NCBI RefSeq assembly: GCF_003024195.1
Contig: NZ_KZ679047.1
Location: 170,597 to 234,596, forward strand
Length of the DNA: 64,000 nucleotides
Source: Streptomyces dioscori
Lineage (GTDB): Bacteria > Actinomycetota > Actinomycetes > Streptomycetales > Streptomycetaceae
Reading direction: 5' to 3'
Under the pieces are notes generated by a model. That model ran no database searches, was not told the origin of the DNA, and worked only from the letters and a program-made list of their open reading frames with translations. Positions 60,961 to 64,000 of this stretch are shown in pieces (the stretch's first letter is position 1; each line of letters opens with the position of its first letter). Made by a program: the position numbers and the translations under genes.

Positions 60961-62181
60961 GTGACCGACACCAGCAACACCCGCCCTGCCGACAGGGATG
61001 CGCAGGCCGAGGGGCAGAGCCGACTGCACCGCCTGATGCGCTACCTCCCCCTGATCGCCCCCGTCCTGTTGTGGGCGGTGCCGTGCTGGGTGCTCCTGTA
61101 CGCCGGACAGCGGTGGCCGCTGCCCGTCACCCTGGCCGGCACAGCTCTGTTCGTCCTCGGCCTCATCGGTATGCCGCTCGCGATGGCGCGCGGCCACGGC
61201 CGACGGCAGCAGGACGGGGCGGCGATCGTAGGCGACACCCTGCTGGGCGCCAGCTGGGTCCTGTTCACCTGGTCCGTTCTGCTGGGCGCCGTCCTGCGGC
61301 TCGCCCTGACCGTGGCCGGTGTCGGCGGAAGCCAGGACCGGGCGCGCATCGTCACCTGGGCCGTCCTCGGCGTGAGCGCCGCACTGCTCGCCTGGGGGTA
61401 CGCCGAGGCCCGCCGCGTGCCACGGGTGCGCCGGCTCGACGTACAACTCCCGCGGCTGGGAGCCGGGTTGGACGGCCTGCGCGTCGCCCTCATCACCGAC
61501 ACCCACTACGGCCCGCTCGACCGCGCCCGGTGGTCGGCGCGGGTGTGCGAGACGGTGAACACCCTGGAGGCCGACCTGGTCTGCCACACCGGCGACATCG
61601 CGGACGGCACGGCCGAACGCCGTCGCGCCCAGGCCGCCCCGCTCGCCACCGTGCGGGCGACCCGGGCCCGGGTCTACGTCACGGGCAACCACGAGTACTA
61701 CAGCGAGGCCCAGGGCTGGGTCGACCTGATGGACGAACTGGGCTGGGAGCCGCTGCGCAACCGCCATCTCCTGCTCGAACGCGGCGGTGACACCCTCGTG
61801 GTCGCCGGCGTGGACGACGTCACCGCCGAGTCCTCCGGTCTGGCCGGACACCGCGCCCACCTCGCCGGAGCACTGGACGGCGCCGACCCCGACCTGCCCG
61901 TCCTGCTCCTGGCCCACCAGCCGAAGTTCATAGACCAGGCGGTGGCAGGCGGCATCGACCTCCAGTTCTCCGGCCACACCCACGGCGGCCAGATCTGGCC
62001 CTTCCACCACCTGGTACGCCTCGACCAGCCCGCCCTCGCCGGCCTCAGTCACCACGGCCCGCGCACCCGCCTCTACACCAGCCGGGGCACCGGCTTCTGG
62101 GGCCCGCCGTTCCGCGTCTTCGCCCCCAGCGAGATCACCCTGCTCGTACTCCGCTCCCCGCGTCGGCCCGCCTCGACGTAG
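60961..62181 (+). CDS. Membrane metallophosphoesterase (YaeI-like)
   Basis: 406 residues from GTG 60961 with AAGGAGGAC upstream. Four spans in the first 145 residues (LPLIAPVLLWAVPCWVLLYAG, PVTLAGTALFVLGLIGMPLAM, GASWVLFTWSVLLGAVLRLAL, WAVLGVSAALLAWGYA). The metal-binding motifs of calcineurin-like phosphoesterases are complete: DTHYGP, CHTGDIADG, GNHEYY, LLLAHQPK and GHTHGGQIWPFH. Probably cleaves phosphoesters such as lipid or envelope components on the cytoplasmic or outer face. Single gene. Confidence 0.9.
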   Translation: MTDTSNTRPADRDAQAEGQSRLHRLMRYLPLIAPVLLWAVPCWVLLYAGQRWPLPVTLAGTALFVLGLIGMPLAMARGHGRRQQDGAAIVGDTLLGASWVLFTWSVLLGAVLRLALTVAGVGGSQDRARIVTWAVLGVSAALLAWGYAEARRVPRVRRLDVQLPRLGAGLDGLRVALITDTHYGPLDRARWSARVCETVNTLEADLVCHTGDIADGTAERRRAQAAPLATVRATRARVYVTGNHEYYSEAQGWVDLMDELGWEPLRNRHLLLERGGDTLVVAGVDDVTAESSGLAGHRAHLAGALDGADPDLPVLLLAHQPKFIDQAVAGGIDLQFSGHTHGGQIWPFHHLVRLDQPALAGLSHHGPRTRLYTSRGTGFWGPPFRVFAPSEITLLVLRSPRRPAST

Positions 62182-62236
62182 CGCCGTAACGGCCGTGCGG
62201 GGACAGACCCCTGTCCGGGGGCTCCGCGGGTGCCGC

Positions 62237-64000
62237 TCAGGCAGAGGAGAGCTGGTTGGTGATCTCCTTCTCCCAGGCGCTCTGCTGTGCGGGGTCGTTG
62301 AGCGACGCCGCCCACTCCTCCGGTGACTGCTTGTGCTGGGTGGGGCCGGCTTTGAGGACTTCGAGCAGCGCACGGGCCGAGTCGCGGACGCCGTCGGGAG
62401 CGTTCCTGCTCGCGGGGACGTCCGGGCCGGCCGCGAGCGCGTAGAGCTTCTGCGCCATGAAGTGACGCTCGCCCTGCTGGACGGACTTCGTCACCTTGAA
62501 GAACTCCTTCAACGCGTCGCGGCGAGCGGCCGGTTCCGGTGCGGCCGCCTCGGGCCCGTCCGTACCGGCCTCGGCCTGGGCCGGCGTGGGCCTGGCCCAC
62601 CGGTCGGGGTGCCGCGCGGCGACGTACCGGTTGCTGCCCGCCCTGGCTCCCTTGTAGAGAGCGCCGCTGACCAGGAGGGCCGCCGCCGTGCCGGCCACGG
62701 CGGGTGCGGCCGGGCCGGCGATCGCCCCGGCCGCGGCGGCGATCGCGAGGCCACCGCCGGCGGTACGCACGGTGTTGCCCCCGAGGCTGGCGATGCGCTT
62801 GCCCATCTTGGTGTGCTGCTTGTGCCGCGCGTACTGGATGATCTGGGCCAGTTCGGCATGCAGTTGCTGGTTGAGGTCAAGGACGCCCTCTCCCAGTTCC
62901 GCTGCGGCCGTGCTCACTTCCGCCGCGACAACGTCCGACTGGTCGTCTCCCTGCTCCCGCGCGGCACCTGCCCTGGCCGTCTGCTGCTGCACCTCGCCCA
63001 GCCGGTCGCGTACGTCCTGGAGTCGGCCCTCGTTGCCCGACGTCTCGCCGGAAGGTCCCTCCGCCAGGCCTTTGAGTGCGCGGTTCTTGTTGTAGGTCTT
63101 CCAGATGACAGTGGAATCACGGGCGGCTATCACCGTGGAGTAGAACATGCTGAACGCGCCGGTCGCCTCGCCGAGAGCGGCCACCCCGCCCAGCTGGCCG
63201 GCGTTCCGCACCGCGGCGTTGGCCATGCCGGTGGCATCGCCCCCGACCATGCCCACGTTCTGCGCCAGGCCGAGCGGCTTTCCGCGCATGTCCTTCCTGG
63301 GCTTGTGGGACTCCGGCCCCACGCCCTTGCGGCCCTTGCGCGCGGTGTGCAGAGCACGCGCGTCGTTGACGACGCCCAGGACGTCGGTCACCGCGTTGAT
63401 CGCGGTATCGACCTGGGTGACGATCGCGGTGGCCTGCACCTGACCGGTGTCCCCCGTGGACTGCGCCTGCGTCCGGACGCCGCCCTCGGTGGGCGCGTTG
63501 AAGCGGTTGGCCACCGTGTCGGGCTGGTCGAGGATCTTCTTCGCCTTGTCGCTCTTGGACGAGGTGGCGAAGATCTGTCTTATCCTCCCGGCCACCTTCT
63601 TGAGCTTCCCCCCGGCACCGGCCAGCCGCCGCAGCCCCCTGCGATGCCGCCGCGCCTCAGACTGGCTCCGCTCCTCAGCAACTTCCTCAAGCTCAGCCTC
63701 TTCCTGCGCGATCACGACTTCTCGTGGCTCAGGTTCTTCTTGCGCGATCACAACTTCTCGTGGCGCAGGCTCTTCCTGCACGGTCGCCGCTTCTCGTGGC
63801 GCAGGCTCTTCCCGTGGCGCGGGCTCTTCCCGTGCCGCCTCGGCGGCCTCCTGCCGACGGCGCCCTTCCGCGGCCGCGTCCGTCGCCACCGCGCCGACCC
63901 GACGCCGACGCTCCTCCAACCGCCCAGGCCGACGACCACCCTCCGCCGCCGCATCCACCGCCACCGCCGCAACCCGACGACGCTCCCCCGCCTCCTCCTG
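62237..64000 (-). CDS. Large repeat-bearing protein of unknown function, C-terminal 587 aa (5' end outside window)
   Basis: The frame is open to the right edge, so the start is not seen. The visible N-terminal part repeats an ERRRVAAVAVDAAAEGGRR-like block about twice, followed by REEPAP and VVIAQEEPEPRE repeats: a charged, probably extended or coiled region. From about residue 120 a folded part begins (GKLKKVAGRIRQIFATSSKS). The middle is helical with TQVDTAINAVTDVLGVVNDARAL and FSMFYSTVIAARDSTVIWK. A hydrophobic Ala/Gly hairpin (LAIAAAAGAIAGPAAPAVAG, TAAALLVSGALY) could enter a membrane. I do not recognise the family. Toxin-like or eCIS-cargo-like proteins have similar layouts, but this is a guess. 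Confidence 0.6.
   Translation of the reverse strand, partial: QEEAGERRRVAAVAVDAAAEGGRRPGRLEERRRRVGAVATDAAAEGRRRQEAAEAAREEPAPREEPAPREAATVQEEPAPREVVIAQEEPEPREVVIAQEEAELEEVAEERSQSEARRHRRGLRRLAGAGGKLKKVAGRIRQIFATSSKSDKAKKILDQPDTVANRFNAPTEGGVRTQAQSTGDTGQVQATAIVTQVDTAINAVTDVLGVVNDARALHTARKGRKGVGPESHKPRKDMRGKPLGLAQNVGMVGGDATGMANAAVRNAGQLGGVAALGEATGAFSMFYSTVIAARDSTVIWKTYNKNRALKGLAEGPSGETSGNEGRLQDVRDRLGEVQQQTARAGAAREQGDDQSDVVAAEVSTAAAELGEGVLDLNQQLHAELAQIIQYARHKQHTKMGKRIASLGGNTVRTAGGGLAIAAAAGAIAGPAAPAVAGTAAALLVSGALYKGARAGSNRYVAARHPDRWARPTPAQAEAGTDGPEAAAPEPAARRDALKEFFKVTKSVQQGERHFMAQKLYALAAGPDVPASRNAPDGVRDSARALLEVLKAGPTQHKQSPEEWAASLNDPAQQSAWEKEITNQLSSA

Overview
The window is very GC-rich, almost every real gene has a strong third-position G/C bias, GTG starts and ATGA/GTGA overlaps are common, and the gene families (LAL regulator, DUF397, soluble Ser/Thr kinase with TPRs, MMPL exporters, Tat/lipoprotein sugar-binding protein, PL9 lyase, TTA-containing genes) are those of Streptomyces or a close relative. 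No rRNA, tRNA, CRISPR, transposase or phage gene was recognised. All family assignments are made by eye from motifs; no database search was run.

Layout. 1-2.1 kb: end of an NRPS-independent siderophore operon (IucA/IucC synthetase plus type III PLP decarboxylase). 2.1-7.4 kb: conserved hypothetical, a giant LAL-type LuxR regulator with an unusual repeat insertion, an ACT protein, a decayed CGNR zinc-finger gene and an orphan DUF397 gene. 7.5-22.2 kb: an acyl-CoA catabolic island with two thiolase-fold proteins, a double DUF35 protein, a crotonase, a FadD19-like ligase, a PaaK-like ligase, two more acyl-CoA ligases and a nitronate-monooxygenase-like flavoprotein; two of its promoters share one operator-like sequence. 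An acyl-CoA dehydrogenase at 33.4-34.6 kb may belong to the same chemistry. 22.4-29.5 kb: a serine hydrolase split by an in-frame TAG, a phytoene-desaturase-like oxidase, a kinase-TPR protein and an MpaB/DUF2236 oxygenase. 29.7-33.0 kb: a toluene-4-monooxygenase-type diiron system (hydroxylase alpha, gamma, Rieske ferredoxin, effector, hydroxylase beta) with no reductase gene.

35.4-45.3 kb: a pectin/plant-polysaccharide module: secreted PL9 pectate lyase, secreted GH43-like/AbfB protein, ABC sugar importer without its own ATPase, a PfkB sugar kinase reduced to 116 residues, and a GH4 glycosidase. 45.4-55.7 kb: export and regulation: an MMPL pump with a two-component system, an FAD monooxygenase with an MFS exporter (TTA codon), and a second MMPL pump. 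The first MMPL gene and the MFS gene carry near-duplicate leaders of about 160 bp that end exactly at their start codons; this is the most unusual regulatory feature here. 52.8-53.3 kb and 56.0-56.3 kb hold decayed gene fragments. 56.3-59.1 kb: ABC drug-type exporter with its winged-helix regulator. 59.1-62.2 kb: a lipoprotein, a small secreted protein and a membrane metallophosphoesterase. 62.2-64 kb: the C-terminal part of a large unrecognised repeat-bearing protein running off the window.

A recurring theme is short tandem repeats of 7, 9, 10, 13, 15, 16, 18 and 21 bp, in coding sequence, around start codons and between genes.
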